From assembly GCA_019187085.1 (NCBI GenBank), contig JABARS010000003.1, forward strand, positions 124,001 to 188,000: a stretch of 64,000 bases of DNA. The letters run 5' to 3'. Within the stretch, counting starts at the first letter, position 1. Each line of letters opens with the position of its first letter. The notes beneath the pieces were generated by a model. That model was not told the DNA's origin. It worked only from the letters and a program-made list of their open reading frames with translations, and ran no database searches. Positions 16,640 through 26,160 of the stretch are shown here, one piece after another. The DNA is from Pseudorhodoplanes sp. GTDB lineage: Bacteria > Pseudomonadota > Alphaproteobacteria > Rhizobiales > Xanthobacteraceae. Both the position numbers and the translations under genes were made by a program.

Positions 16640-18196
16640 TTAGCGCGACAGCCGGTCCTGTTGCTGGCGCCAGCTCAATTGAATTGCAGAATCTAGCTCA
16701 TTGAGATTTTTTGGCGTCGGCAGAGTGCCATGCAGAAAGCCTCGCGTAAGCGTCGGCCCCAGGAACGCGAGACGAATCTTGCTGCGAATGACCTTTGGAT
16801 GCAGATCGACGGCACGGGCAAGCAACTCGATTGAATCGTACGTGCCGTCAGCCAAAGATCTCAGCCATTCGTGCGCGCGGACAATAGCCTGCGCCATCTG
16901 CGGATTCGGACGTCGTGAAACTTCACGTGCATCATCGTTTTCGACCTGGGCAATGTGCCTCGTCCCGCCAACCGACCACGGAATCTCAAACGAGGAAGGC
17001 GGCTTCTCGTCTGGTCCCTTGAGCGAAACCAGGACGCGCTTCGCTTCAAGCGCTACGCGACTGACGTGCCGCTCAATCAATTCATGGGGTGGGAGAGCGG
17101 CATTGTCGTCCGCTTCGACATGCTGCCTCAATGCCCGCAACACGGCTCCCTCGATTGGGGGTGCAGAGACCCTCGCTATCGAGCCAGCATTTGACTTGCG
17201 TCCCCGAAGCAAAGCGGAGCTGATATAGAATGGGTATCGGATTCCGTGCTTCACGGAAAAACTCGGACTCATGCGATTGCCGCGGTCGTCGTAAATCAGC
17301 CCTGTGAGCAGGGCGCCAGTCTGCTGCCGCCGTCCAGTCCGACCGGCGCTATTGGTTTTGAGGAGCTCCTGGACCTTGTCGAAGGTGTCGCGGTCGATGA
17401 TCGGCTCATGCTCGCCGGGGAACCAAGCGCCGCCATGGCCAGTCTCACCCAGATAAGTCCGGTTCTTCAGGAGATAAGCGAGCGGTCCATAGGTGAATGG
17501 AACGCCACCTGTTGTCCTGCCGGTAATCGGACGCTTCTTGCTGACAATGTTTTTCGCATTGAGCTCATCGATCAGCTTTTGGAATGACTTCAGCGCCAGA
17601 TAGCGCGCAAAGATCATCTGCACCGTGCTGGCCTCGGCCGGATTGACGACAAGCTTCTTGTCCTTGACATCGTAGCCGAGCGGAATGCTGCCGCCAGTCC
17701 ATTTGCCCCTCTTGCGGGAGGCGGCCATCTTGTCGCGCACGCGTTCGGAGGCCAGTTCCCGCTCGAATTGGGCAAACGACAGAAGGACATTGAGGGTCAA
17801 CCGCCCCATGGAGGTGGTCGTGTTGAACTGTTGGGTGACCGCGACGAAGGAGACGAATTTGGCGTCAAAGATCTCGACCAGCTTGGCAAAATCAGCGAGC
17901 GAGCGGGTGAGGCGGTCGATCTTGTAAACGACCACGACGTCGACGAGGCCTGCTTCAATGTCCTTGAGCAACTGCTGCAAAGCGGGGCGTTCCAGGTTTC
18001 CACCTGAGTAGGCGGGATCGTCATAGCGCTTGGGGAGAAGCTTCCAGCCCTCCGATGTCTGGGACTTGATATAGGCTTCGCAAGCTTCGCGTTGGGCGTC
18101 GAGTGAGTTGAACTCCAGCTCCAGGCCGTGTTCGGTGGATTTGCGAGTGTAGATCGCGCAGCGAAACTCTTTCGAGGTCTTTGACTTGCCGCTCAT
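16640..18196 (-). CDS. Large serine recombinase
   Basis: A 518-aa site-specific recombinase with an N-terminal resolvase domain (11-160), a Recombinase domain (about 180-290) and a C-terminal DNA-binding region. The catalytic Ser20 lies in YTRKSTE, and VVVYKIDRLTRSLADF carries the conserved Arg residues (in part YKIDRLTRS). Enzymes of this size integrate or excise phages and islands by double-strand exchange. It follows DUF2924 at once, an arrangement common in rhizobial phage-like islands. It is the only recombinase in the window and the likely driver of at least this module. Confidence 0.93.
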   Translation of the reverse strand: MSGKSKTSKEFRCAIYTRKSTEHGLELEFNSLDAQREACEAYIKSQTSEGWKLLPKRYDDPAYSGGNLERPALQQLLKDIEAGLVDVVVVYKIDRLTRSLADFAKLVEIFDAKFVSFVAVTQQFNTTTSMGRLTLNVLLSFAQFERELASERVRDKMAASRKRGKWTGGSIPLGYDVKDKKLVVNPAEASTVQMIFARYLALKSFQKLIDELNAKNIVSKKRPITGRTTGGVPFTYGPLAYLLKNRTYLGETGHGGAWFPGEHEPIIDRDTFDKVQELLKTNSAGRTGRRQQTGALLTGLIYDDRGNRMSPSFSVKHGIRYPFYISSALLRGRKSNAGSIARVSAPPIEGAVLRALRQHVEADDNAALPPHELIERHVSRVALEAKRVLVSLKGPDEKPPSSFEIPWSVGGTRHIAQVENDDAREVSRRPNPQMAQAIVRAHEWLRSLADGTYDSIELLARAVDLHPKVIRSKIRLAFLGPTLTRGFLHGTLPTPKNLNELDSAIQLSWRQQQDRLSR

Positions 18197-18199
18197 GGC

Positions 18200-18649
18200 T
18201 TACTCCTTGGTTGCCCGCAACCCGAAGAAGCGCGGGCCGTTCCAGCGGGTGTCGGTAATCAACCGGGCAATCTCGGACAGGCTTTCATAGGTCTTGCCGA
18301 CATAGGCAAAGCCATTCTCAAGGACGGTGACGCGATGGCTTTCGCCCTTCCATTGCCGGACGAGGATGGTGCCGGGCTTGATTCGTCGCGGCAAGACGAT
18401 CTTGCCTGGTACCTTGGCGTACTGCGCCATCAACTGCTTCAGCAGCCTGGCGGTCGCGGGATCGAGGCCACCATAGGCGGCCTCCTGGATGCGGTAGGCG
18501 ATGCTCCGGCGCAGCAGATCGGGGCCGAAAGCCCTGGGTGGTTCGGATTTGAACTTCGCGCGCCAGAGCGCGCGAAGCTCCTTGATGGGCATCGGTCGAA
18601 GCCGCTCAAGCTCGGCTTCGACCGTCACATCGACCTCGGACGGCGTCAT
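18200..18649 (-). CDS. DUF2924 protein
   Basis: A 149-aa protein of the DUF2924 family, recognisable from [38 protein letters not shown] (in part [11 protein letters not shown] and [12 protein letters not shown]) and the C-terminal [25 protein letters not shown] region with [10 protein letters not shown]. The biochemical role is unknown. These genes nearly always precede a large serine recombinase in alphaproteobacterial islands, so an accessory role in recombination is inferred. It is joined to DUF3489 by an ATGA overlap. Confidence 0.92.
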   Translation of the reverse strand: MTPSEVDVTVEAELERLRPMPIKELRALWRAKFKSEPPRAFGPDLLRRSIAYRIQEAAYGGLDPATARLLKQLMAQYAKVPGKIVLPRRIKPGTILVRQWKGESHRVTVLENGFAYVGKTYESLSEIARLITDTRWNGPRFFGLRATKE

Positions 18650-18987
18650 CGAGACGCAGCCTGACGATCGGCGGCTTGATCGCTGCTTACCGCCTTTTGC
18701 TTGGCAACGATGCGGTAGATGCGCTCGTTGCCGTTCGTCTTCTCCGACACGAGCGCGAGGCCGAGCCTCTGGCGGACGACACCGGCGAAGAAACCGCGGA
18801 CCGAATGCTGCTGCCAGCCGGTCGCCTTCATGATGGCCGGGATCGTGGTGCCTTCCGGACGGCTCAGCAGCGCAATCACCTTCGCCTGCTTGGATGCCGC
18901 TTGTGGCTTGGAGGTACCTGCTTTCTTGGGACCGGTCTTGATACCGGTCGTTGATTTTGATTTCGGGACGTGCTTGCTTTTGGTCAT
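18646..18987 (-). CDS. DUF3489 protein
   Basis: A 113-aa protein. The N-terminal 30 residues are Lys/Ser/Thr-rich and disordered, followed by a DUF3489 winged-helix-like core ([34 protein letters not shown], in part [14 protein letters not shown]). It probably binds DNA. It heads the three-gene DUF3489-DUF2924-recombinase operon and likely has a control or accessory role in mobility. Confidence 0.92.
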   Translation of the reverse strand: MTKSKHVPKSKSTTGIKTGPKKAGTSKPQAASKQAKVIALLSRPEGTTIPAIMKATGWQQHSVRGFFAGVVRQRLGLALVSEKTNGNERIYRIVAKQKAVSSDQAADRQAASR

Positions 18988-19090
18988 TTCGGGACTCCTC
19001 CGATCGTTGGCGACGGCCTATGCCGTCACCACCGAAGCCCCGCGGAGGCCTTAAGGGCGCTGGCGGGGGAGGAAAGTCCCTGAGGGGAGA

Positions 19091-19312
19091 TCAGGTCTTG
19101 GACAGGCGGTTTATCAAACTGGCTGCATCCAGCAGTCTGCCCGCTTCATAAACCGGTTGCTCCAGGTCGAGCACGATCTCGACGGCCTTGTCGATATTGC
19201 CGATGTCGGCGCAGGCTTCGGCGGCTTTGGCCACTCGCGCGGCTTCATCAAGCTGCTTTCGAATCTCCTTGAGGCAAGCCTTTACGGCAAACTCGGCAGT
19301 GGGTGCTTCCAT
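19091..19312 (-). CDS. Small helical hypothetical protein
   Basis: A 73-aa predicted all-helical protein (EFAVKACLKEIRKQLDEAARVAKAAEAC, in part KEIRKQLDEAARVAKA). I selected the ATG at 19312 because GGAGAG lies 6 nt upstream; the open frame reaches 19387. It lies about 100 nt upstream of DUF3489 on the same strand. Family not recognised; this is a typical small gene of such rhizobial islands. Confidence 0.6.
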   Translation of the reverse strand: MEAPTAEFAVKACLKEIRKQLDEAARVAKAAEACADIGNIDKAVEIVLDLEQPVYEAGRLLDAASLINRLSKT

Positions 19313-19469
19313 GTGCGCTCTCTCCATCGCGTGCCCACCACACATGCTTGCAGTGGCCGCGAAGTCGAGGGGAATGAGAGCAATCATGTGGCTTTGTTGC
19401 CCGCCAACGGATCATTGCATGATCGGCCTGATGAGCTTGGCCAGAACCGAGCTGTAGGCTGCAAACGGC

Positions 19470-19754
19470 CTATGACCTGGCGGAACGGGACTTGGCCTTG
19501 CGGCCTTGGCCGCCATTTTCGCCCGCCAGGAAGCGCGCAAAGAGCGCGACAGGCTCGGCATTCATCGCCCGCGCAATGGTGGTGAACTCGATGATGTCGA
19601 TGCGCCGCTCGCCGTTCTCGTATTTGGCGACGAAGGACTGAGGCCTTCCTAACTTTTTGGCCAATTGCTGCTGCGTCAGACCAGCCTTACGCCTGGTCTG
19701 GATCAGAAGCGCGAGAAAACGCGCGTGTTCGGCTGAACGGAGGGTCTTTCGCAT
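19470..19754 (-). CDS. XRE-family HTH regulator
   Basis: A 94-aa protein with one Cro/C1-type helix-turn-helix spanning about 14-68 (RRKAGLTQQQLAKKLGRPQSFVAKYENGERRID, in part LTQQQLAKKLGRPQSFV). The C-terminal tail is basic. It is probably a repressor of the surrounding mobile module. It is transcribed divergently from the small gene at 19899. Confidence 0.92.
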   Translation of the reverse strand: MRKTLRSAEHARFLALLIQTRRKAGLTQQQLAKKLGRPQSFVAKYENGERRIDIIEFTTIARAMNAEPVALFARFLAGENGGQGRKAKSRSARS

Positions 19755-19898
19755 ACGCCGGCAAAGTCCAGAATCGGCGCATGGAAGACTGATCCTAGAA
19801 TCGGATTATCCCATATGTGGATTTTTTCGATTGGCTAAGTTATGGGTGGTGGCGACCGACAGGCTCGGTCCTGCTGTCTCGGCCGGGTGGGGTGGGGA

Positions 19899-20195
19899 AT
19901 GATGTTCGGGTTCTGGCGTCACCGCAAAATCCAGCGGGAGCGGATCAGGCAGGAGGCTGAGACCCTCATTGAGAAGCACGGCGATGCTGCCTATGAATTG
20001 GCACGATCCCGGCGCGTCGCCGCCCTTCAGCAGAAAAATTCTGCCGAGCACCGATTCTGGTGTGCCGTTGCCCGCGCTATCGCGGACCACACCGGACGTG
20101 AGAGCGGAGTGGATACGGCGACTCGCTATTCAAATGCTTCAGATGGGCGGAGCCGGTTTCGGGTGGCCATTGGAAAGGCGACCGAAAATCATTAG
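19899..20195 (+). CDS. Small hypothetical protein of rhizobial islands
   Basis: A 98-aa protein starting MMFGFWRHRKIQRERIRQEA. The first 65 residues are charged and helical (AETLIEKHGDAAYELARSRR), and the last 30 are low-complexity. GGTGGGG lies immediately upstream of the ATG at 19899. The frame is open up to 19842 but the upstream part does not look coding. Its stop overlaps the terminase stop by 4 nt, convergently. Function unknown. Confidence 0.6.
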   Translation: MMFGFWRHRKIQRERIRQEAETLIEKHGDAAYELARSRRVAALQQKNSAEHRFWCAVARAIADHTGRESGVDTATRYSNASDGRSRFRVAIGKATENH

Positions 20196-21667
20196 AACCC
20201 CCGCCAGTGTAAGACCTCCTCGCCCGTGGGGGCTGCTCCTGAAATGTGCGGATCGTCAGCCTCGCCGAAATCGAAGGAAAAATAATTGTCTTCCTGGTTG
20301 GTCCGCCAGATCAGAAACTGCGAGAGGCTGTCCATCTGGTCATCATGGCGTCCCTTCGGGAAAGCGAGATATTCCGCCAGAAACTCTGCAAGCCACGGAG
20401 CGGATTTGGGAATGAACAAAGAGCCCGCCTCAAGCTTGGGAGTCTGTCCATACATGCGGGTGGCCTTGTCGGCCGTGGGCTTTATGGGGATGACGCCCTG
20501 CAGCCCGGCCCGGCGCACCGTTTGAATGAGCGAGGTACCCGACGCGCTGTCCTCGATCAGGATGGCATCGGCCTTGGCCCTTTGGGCCTGCGACATGACC
20601 AGCTTGGTCAGCTCCGGGAATTCCGGCCGGTCACGATAAAGATCGGTCAGATAGTATTGATTCTTGTTCCTGACCAGAAAGGTCAGGCACACCGAATAGT
20701 CGCTGGTGTCGGTAGCTTTCATTGCCGTATCCCAGCTTTGCACAACCTGGTCACCGGGCTGCTTGACTGGTGCCATCTCGTAGATTTGCAGCCAGGAGCG
20801 TTTGAGGAGATTGCCGGTGTCCGGCAAGGGCGCCTGGAGATATTGGGCGTTGAACGTATCCGTGCCGAGTTGCCGCTTGATCTGTTCGAGAACAGTCAAC
20901 GGCTCCCTTGCTGCATGCAGCACTTCGCCTTTGCGCCAAAAGTGGGATCGTCCGTCCGCAACCGCGATCTCCCGGTCGTTCGGAGCAAAAGCCGGCAGGG
21001 ATACCAAGTTCCAGCCTTCCTCTTCCAAGAGATGGCCCGTCAGATCGTCTGGATGCAGCCGCTGCATGATGACAATGATCGCGCCGGTCTTTTTGTTGTC
21101 GAGCCGCGAAAGTAGCGTGGTCGAGAACCAGCTATTGATTCGCTCGCGGCTGGTCTTGGAGTAAGCTTCCGCAGCGCTCAGCGGATCATCAATAATGATG
21201 ACGTCACCGCCTCGGCCCGTCAGCGTTCCACCCACGGACGTCGCAAAACGGAATCCTCCTTCCTGGGTCTGAACTTCATTCTCCGCGTTCTTGAACAACG
21301 CGCCGCGGCCAAAAACACGGCCGTACCAGTCGGAATCCAGCACGCGGCGGAAGTCCGATGCGTGCTTGGCCGCAAGCTCCTGCGAATAGCTCGCACAAAT
21401 GAACTTCAAGGTAGGATGGCGACCCAGGCAGTAGGCGGGGAAGGCGACGGAGCCGATATGGGATTTGAGGGAGCGCGGCGGCATATTGATGATCAGGCGC
21501 GTGATTTTCCCGGCTCTGACCTGCTCCAGATGGTGGCAGATCGCATCGATATGCCAGTTGTGCTCCCAGGTGGCTCCGGGGTTGAGTTCGACAAAGCTTT
21601 TTTGCGCAAAGGACTGGAAATCCAGCCGCAGCACAGCATCGAGTTCGGTCTGCGCCGTCATCGGCAT
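20192..21667 (-). CDS. Phage terminase large subunit
   Basis: A 491-aa terminase with an N-terminal ATPase: variant Walker A MPPRSLKS near residue 65 and Walker B VIIIDDP near 155. The C-terminal RNase-H-like nuclease shows QSWDTAMKATDTSDYS, IEDSASG and GRHDDQMDSLSQF as the acidic positions. In phages it cuts and pumps concatemeric DNA into the procapsid. The ATG at 21667 overlaps the DUF5681 stop by ATGA. No portal, capsid or protease genes follow, so this is a remnant or a borrowed enzyme rather than a functional prophage. Confidence 0.93.
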   Translation of the reverse strand: MPMTAQTELDAVLRLDFQSFAQKSFVELNPGATWEHNWHIDAICHHLEQVRAGKITRLIINMPPRSLKSHIGSVAFPAYCLGRHPTLKFICASYSQELAAKHASDFRRVLDSDWYGRVFGRGALFKNAENEVQTQEGGFRFATSVGGTLTGRGGDVIIIDDPLSAAEAYSKTSRERINSWFSTTLLSRLDNKKTGAIIVIMQRLHPDDLTGHLLEEEGWNLVSLPAFAPNDREIAVADGRSHFWRKGEVLHAAREPLTVLEQIKRQLGTDTFNAQYLQAPLPDTGNLLKRSWLQIYEMAPVKQPGDQVVQSWDTAMKATDTSDYSVCLTFLVRNKNQYYLTDLYRDRPEFPELTKLVMSQAQRAKADAILIEDSASGTSLIQTVRRAGLQGVIPIKPTADKATRMYGQTPKLEAGSLFIPKSAPWLAEFLAEYLAFPKGRHDDQMDSLSQFLIWRTNQEDNYFSFDFGEADDPHISGAAPTGEEVLHWRGF

Positions 21668-22050
21668 CACTCGTCCGCCTTGGTGACAGACGTACGTCGG
21701 CGCAGGAAGTCAGCCAAAATGCGTTCATCGCTCTCGCTGAGGGAGACTGTTTCCGGCGGCTCGGCGCTCGATGGAGCAAGCTTGGAAAGCATGTTGATGA
21801 TCGCTGTCGCGGCCCGCACATCACCATGAAGGGCTTTGTTGTAGAGGCTCAGAAGCAGCGCCTCCTGGCGACTGATCCGCCGCTCTTTGCCGTCCTCGCG
21901 GATGGAGACGCGGCGGCCGAGAATATCCGTCAAATCGGTGCCGAGATTGCGCGTGCCTTTGGGCCGGCCGCGCGGATTGCCGGATTCTCCGGGCTTGAAC
22001 CGATGCGCCTTGGGCGGCCGCTTGTAGCCGACCTTTTCGCTCTCGCTCAT
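21667..22050 (-). CDS. DUF5681 protein, terminase-small-subunit-like
   Basis: A 127-aa protein with the typical DUF5681 N-terminus (AHRFKPGESGNPRGRPKG) and a helical C-terminal region with ALHGDVRAATAIINML. Genes of this family sit next to terminase large subunits and are thought to take the small-subunit, DNA-recognition role. It lies between the methyltransferase and the terminase in one minus-strand operon. Confidence 0.9.
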   Translation of the reverse strand: MSESEKVGYKRPPKAHRFKPGESGNPRGRPKGTRNLGTDLTDILGRRVSIREDGKERRISRQEALLLSLYNKALHGDVRAATAIINMLSKLAPSSAEPPETVSLSESDERILADFLRRRTSVTKADE

Positions 22051-22075
22051 GCTTGCCGCTGGCCTCCGCGTAGAG

Positions 22076-23422
22076 CTAGTGCGCTTGGTTCTCGGCCACG
22101 ACAGACGTCGAGGACGCCTCGCGTTCTGCGAAAGTCATGCCGCTTTGGGTGCAGGTCGCCTGCTTACCCGTGAATGCCTGCCATCGCCGGACAATGGTGT
22201 CGACGTAAACGGGATCAAGTTCGATCGCTGCAGCGCGCCGTTTTGTTTTTTCTGCCGCGATGATGGTTGTCCCGGACCCTGCAAAGGGGTCGAGTACGAG
22301 GTCGCGCCGTTTCGAGCAGTCCTGAATGGCATCGGCAACAAGAGCGACGGGCTTAGCCGTGGGGTGCGACGCAAGCAGTGCATCGCGTTCCTTCCCAAAA
22401 CTATTGATTCCCTGATAGTCCCACACATTGGTGCGGTACCGCCCATGAGCTCCGAGTTCGATATTGTTGATGTGTGGAGCGCTTCCGTTCTTGAAGATAA
22501 GGACAAATTCGTGCTGGGAGCGATAGAGCGAGCCCATTCCTGCATTGGTCTTGTTCCAGACGCAGATATTTTTCAACTGGGTGTAGTTGGCGGTGCCCGC
22601 GGTTAGGATCTCCTGCAAGTGTCGCCAATCCATGCAGATGAAATGGATTGATCCGTCTGTGGTGAAAGCCACCAGATTTTCAAAAGCCTTGCCGAGAAAG
22701 GCCGTGAATTCACTCTGCGTCATCTCGCCCGAAGCCATCGGGAATTCCCGATGCTTGATGGCGCCGGAGCCGCCGACATGCCCGTTGATGCGGACGTTAT
22801 AGGGAGGGTCGGTGAATACGAGCTGCGCCCGTTCCTCTCCGAGTAGGGCTTCATAGGACGCCGGCTGCAAGGCGTCACCGCAATAGAGACGATGCTCTCC
22901 GAGTAGCCATAAATTGCCTGGTTTGGATATGGGAGCATGGTCGGAAGTAGCTTCCGGAAGTCTATCTTCCTCGACATCTCCTGGGGCCGATCCATTCAGG
23001 ATGAAATCGAGCTCTGGCGTTTCGAAGCCGATAGCCGAGAAGTCGAAATCGATGTCGCACTCGCTCAAGAACTGAAGTTCATTTTTGAGAAGCGCCTCGT
23101 CCCACGACGCAAGCTCCGCCAACCGATTGTCGGCGATCATGAAGGCTCGCTTTTGGAGTTCGTTCAGGTGACTAACGCGGATCGCTGGCACAGTGACTAT
23201 TCCGGCCTGTTGGGCCGCTTCGGCCCGGGCATGGCCACAGAGAAGTAGATTGCCGTCGTCGACAATAACGGGAACCAGAAATCCGAAGATGCGGATGCTT
23301 TGGGTGAGTTTTTCGATCTGCTTCGAGTTGTGTTGACGTGCGTTGTCCTCATTCTTAACGATTTGGTCGAGGGGTAATGATTCGACTGTGAGGTTTGGCG
23401 AATAGCAGCCCTGGCTGTTCAT
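22076..23422 (-). CDS. ParB-like domain fused to beta-class DNA methyltransferase
   Basis: A 448-aa protein. Residues 10-115 form a ParB/sulfiredoxin-like domain (VKNEDNARQHNSKQIEKL, GHARAEAA), and residues 170-425 an amino-methyltransferase with TDPPYN before DPFAGSGTT, the motif order of beta-class N6-adenine or N4-cytosine enzymes. Such fusions are common in phages and islands, methylating DNA to avoid host restriction or to mark the element. No cognate endonuclease is visible nearby. It is the first gene of the methyltransferase-DUF5681-terminase operon. Confidence 0.93.
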   Translation of the reverse strand: MNSQGCYSPNLTVESLPLDQIVKNEDNARQHNSKQIEKLTQSIRIFGFLVPVIVDDGNLLLCGHARAEAAQQAGIVTVPAIRVSHLNELQKRAFMIADNRLAELASWDEALLKNELQFLSECDIDFDFSAIGFETPELDFILNGSAPGDVEEDRLPEATSDHAPISKPGNLWLLGEHRLYCGDALQPASYEALLGEERAQLVFTDPPYNVRINGHVGGSGAIKHREFPMASGEMTQSEFTAFLGKAFENLVAFTTDGSIHFICMDWRHLQEILTAGTANYTQLKNICVWNKTNAGMGSLYRSQHEFVLIFKNGSAPHINNIELGAHGRYRTNVWDYQGINSFGKERDALLASHPTAKPVALVADAIQDCSKRRDLVLDPFAGSGTTIIAAEKTKRRAAAIELDPVYVDTIVRRWQAFTGKQATCTQSGMTFAEREASSTSVVAENQAH

Positions 23423-23700
23423 CAGAAGTCCTCTTCGGAATTGCGTTCCTAGAGAACCTGCTTAATGGCCCTGTAACAGAACGTCGGATGAAAAAGGCCG
23501 CCAGTTCCCTCTGGCTCGGCGAAAACTGCATTCTGTAGCGCACTGCCGTGTGGGATGGAGTCGCAGAATGAAAGATTATGGGAAGCCGTAGCAGCGCAAC
23601 CCTATCCAGGCTAAGATATTCCGCCAGTGCGCACCCTGCGGAAAATCATCTTTCGCTTGGTCAGTTGCGCCGCCCCAGCGTAAATCTGGGCTCAACGAGC

Positions 23701-24672
23701 CTACATCGGCGGGATGCCCGCTTTGGTGATGATCTCGCCCAACTTGACGGTTTCCGACGCCATGAACTTCGCCAGTGCTTCGGGTCCGCCGGCGGTCGGT
23801 TCGGCGCCTTGTTCGGTAAAGCGGGATTTTAACGCCGGGTCCTTCATCGCTTCGGCGAGTGCCTTGTAGAGCGTGTCGATGATCGGCTTCGGTGTGCCGG
23901 CCGGCGCCAGCAAGGCCAGCCACGCGCCGGTCTCGTAATTCTTGACCCCGGCCTCCGCCGCCGTCGGCACGTCGGGCAGGGCGGTCATCCGCTTGTCGCT
24001 GGTGACGGCGAGCGCGCGCGCGTCGCCGGACTTTAGCAAGTTGAGCACGTTCGGCAGAAGCTAAAATCCCAGCGGAACCTGGCCGGCGAGAAAATCCGGG
24101 GTGTACTGGGCGATGTTGCGGTAGGGCACGTGCGTGAGCTGCGCCCCCGTGAGTTGCTCGAAATAGACCGCGGCCAGATGTTGCGAGCTGCCGACGCCGA
24201 CAGTGCCGTAATTGAGCTGCTTCGGATTGGCTTTCGCGTAGGCGACGAGCTCCGTGAGCGTTTTCGGCGGCAGCTTGGAATTGATCACGATGACGTTCGG
24301 CAGAATCGCGAACAGGGAAATCGGCGCCAGTTCCTTTGCCGGATCGTACCCGAGCGTCTTGAACAGGGTCTTGTTGGCCGCCAGAGGTCCGGACGTGCTC
24401 ATCAGCAAGGTATATCCGTCCGGCGCGGCCTTGGTGGCGGCGGCCGTGCCAGTGTTGCCGCCGGCGCCGGGGCGGTTGTCGACCACGAATTGCTGGCCCA
24501 GAGACTTGGACATCTCGTTCAGCAGGAGACGGGTGACGACGTCGCTCGCGCTGCCGCCAGCGAAGGGGACGATCACCTGGATCGGTCTGGTCGGGTAGCT
24601 CTGGGCGCGCGCCGTGACGACGGCGGCGACGGAGAGGGCGAGGCAGAGAGCCTTTAGAAGTCTTGTTCGCAC
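23701..24672 (-). pseudogene. Tripartite tricarboxylate receptor (TctC/Bug family) broken by an amber codon
   Basis: The frame from GTG 24672 (GGAGG eight bases upstream) encodes a signal peptide and a Bug-type periplasmic solute receptor with YPTRPIQVIVPFAGGSASD, DNRPGAGGNTGT and GTVGVGSSQHLA. After QVPLGF a TAG occurs at 24063-24061, and the same frame continues with LLPNVLNLLKSGDARALAVTS through AAEAGV to 23701. One base change (CAG to TAG) explains it; there is no frameshift. The full length of about 323 aa is normal for the family. It is the last gene of the long minus-strand operon. No TctA/TctB partner is present, which is usual for orphan Bug proteins. Confidence 0.85.
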
Positions 24673-24706
24673 GGCGGTTCCTCCAGGCTTGTTTGGTTTG
24701 ATCCAA

Positions 24707-25414
24707 TCACACGGCAAGGGTTGCCATCAGTCTTTCGCAATCGGCTTTGTCGCTGGCGCGGCCGCTTACGACGATGCGCCCGCGTTCGATCACCGCGAAG
24801 CGGTCGCACACCGCGAGTGCCTGATGCACGTTCTGCTCCACGAGCAGGATGGTGCAGCCGGCTGCCTTCATTTCCTGGATGATGGCGAACAGGTCGGCGA
24901 CGATCATCGGCGCGAGACCTTCACTCGGCTCGTCGATCAGCAGAAGGGTCGGCTTGCCGATCGTGACGCGCGCCATCGCCAGCATCTGCTGTTCGCCGCC
25001 CGACAATGTCGTGCCGTTCTGATTGCGCCGCTCCGACAGGCGAGGGAACCGCTCGTAGGTTCGTTGTAGCGCGGCACGGCTTTCTTTGGACGAGCGTCCG
25101 GGCACTTGTAGGAAACCTAGCGTCAGGTTCTCCTCGACTGAAAGGCCGGGGAAGATGCGCCGATCCTCCGGCACGAACCCGACGCCACGCCGCGCGATGC
25201 GGTCTGCGTGCAAGCCGTGGATCGGCTCGCCGTTGAATTCGATGGCGCCTTCGGTCGGCTTCACCCAGCCGGCGATGGTCTTGAGCAGCGTTGTCTTACC
25301 CACGCCGTTGCGCCCGAACACGCCGAAGACTTCGCCCTCGCGCAGCGTGAGGTCGATGCCCTGGATGATGTGGCTCGGGCCGTAATGCGTATGGAGGTTG
25401 CGGATCTCGAGCAT
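24707..25414 (-). CDS. livF: HAAT-type ABC transporter ATPase, LivF (system 1)
   Basis: A 235-aa LivF-type ATPase of a branched-chain-amino-acid-type importer. It has Walker A GRNGVGKTT near 35, signature LSGGEQQM near 135 and Walker B LLLIDEPSEGLAP near 155. It works with LivG at the inner face of the membrane. It follows LivG with only 2 nt between genes and precedes the broken tctC. The substrate of this system is probably an organic or aromatic acid given the catabolic genes upstream in the operon. Confidence 0.93.
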   Translation of the reverse strand: MLEIRNLHTHYGPSHIIQGIDLTLREGEVFGVFGRNGVGKTTLLKTIAGWVKPTEGAIEFNGEPIHGLHADRIARRGVGFVPEDRRIFPGLSVEENLTLGFLQVPGRSSKESRAALQRTYERFPRLSERRNQNGTTLSGGEQQMLAMARVTIGKPTLLLIDEPSEGLAPMIVADLFAIIQEMKAAGCTILLVEQNVHQALAVCDRFAVIERGRIVVSGRASDKADCERLMATLAV

Positions 25415-25416
25415 GG

Positions 25417-26160
25417 TCAGGCGTGCCCGAAATAGGCGGTCTGCACCGCCGGGTTGCTGCGCACCTCGGTGGGCGCGCCTTCCGCCAGCACTTGGCCCTG
25501 ATGCATGACGATAACATGATCGGAAAGGCTCATCACCAGCCCAATATCATGCTCGATCAGCAGGACCGTCACGTCGCTGGCGAGCGACCGGATCAGCGCC
25601 GCGGTATCCTGCGTGTCGCCGTGACTCATGCCTTGGGTCGGCTCGTCCAGCAGCAGCACCTTCGGTTTGCAGGCGAGCGCGACGGCGACCTCGAGCCGCC
25701 GCTGCTCGCCATGCGACAGGTCGCCGGCCAGGTCGAAGGCGCGGCCGGCGAGGCCGAATCGCTCGAGCAACTCATCGACCCGCGCCTGCGCCGTGCGGCT
25801 CGTCCGCACCGGGCGCCACGCCATGCTCAGCGGCTCGAGGATTTGCGCCGCCAAGCGCAGGTTTTCGGCCACCGACAGTTCGAAGAATAAATTGGTGATC
25901 TGGAACGATCGCGCGAGCCCTGCCGCTTGCATCCGGTAGGGCGGCTGCGCCGTGTAGTCGATGCCCTCGATCAGCACATGGCCGGTCCGCGGCCGCAGCG
26001 CGCCGGAGATCAGGTTGAACAACGTCGATTTGCCCGCGCCGTTCGGGCCGATCACGGTGGTGATGCGGTTGCGCTCAACCGTGAAGCTTACCGCGTCGAC
26101 GGCGCGCAAGCCACCGAAGTTCACCGACAGGTCGCGCACTTCCAGGATCGGCGCAGTCAT
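25417..26160 (-). CDS. livG: HAAT-type ABC transporter ATPase, LivG (system 1)
   Basis: A 247-aa LivG-type ATPase. It has Walker A GPNGAGKST, signature variant LSHGEQRRLEVA and Walker B LLLDEPTQGMSHGDT, with the C-terminal extension typical of LivG. It is paired with LivF for ATP-driven uptake. Its ATG overlaps the LivM stop by ATGA, so subunits are made together. Confidence 0.93.
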   Translation of the reverse strand: MTAPILEVRDLSVNFGGLRAVDAVSFTVERNRITTVIGPNGAGKSTLFNLISGALRPRTGHVLIEGIDYTAQPPYRMQAAGLARSFQITNLFFELSVAENLRLAAQILEPLSMAWRPVRTSRTAQARVDELLERFGLAGRAFDLAGDLSHGEQRRLEVAVALACKPKVLLLDEPTQGMSHGDTQDTAALIRSLASDVTVLLIEHDIGLVMSLSDHVIVMHQGQVLAEGAPTEVRSNPAVQTAYFGHA

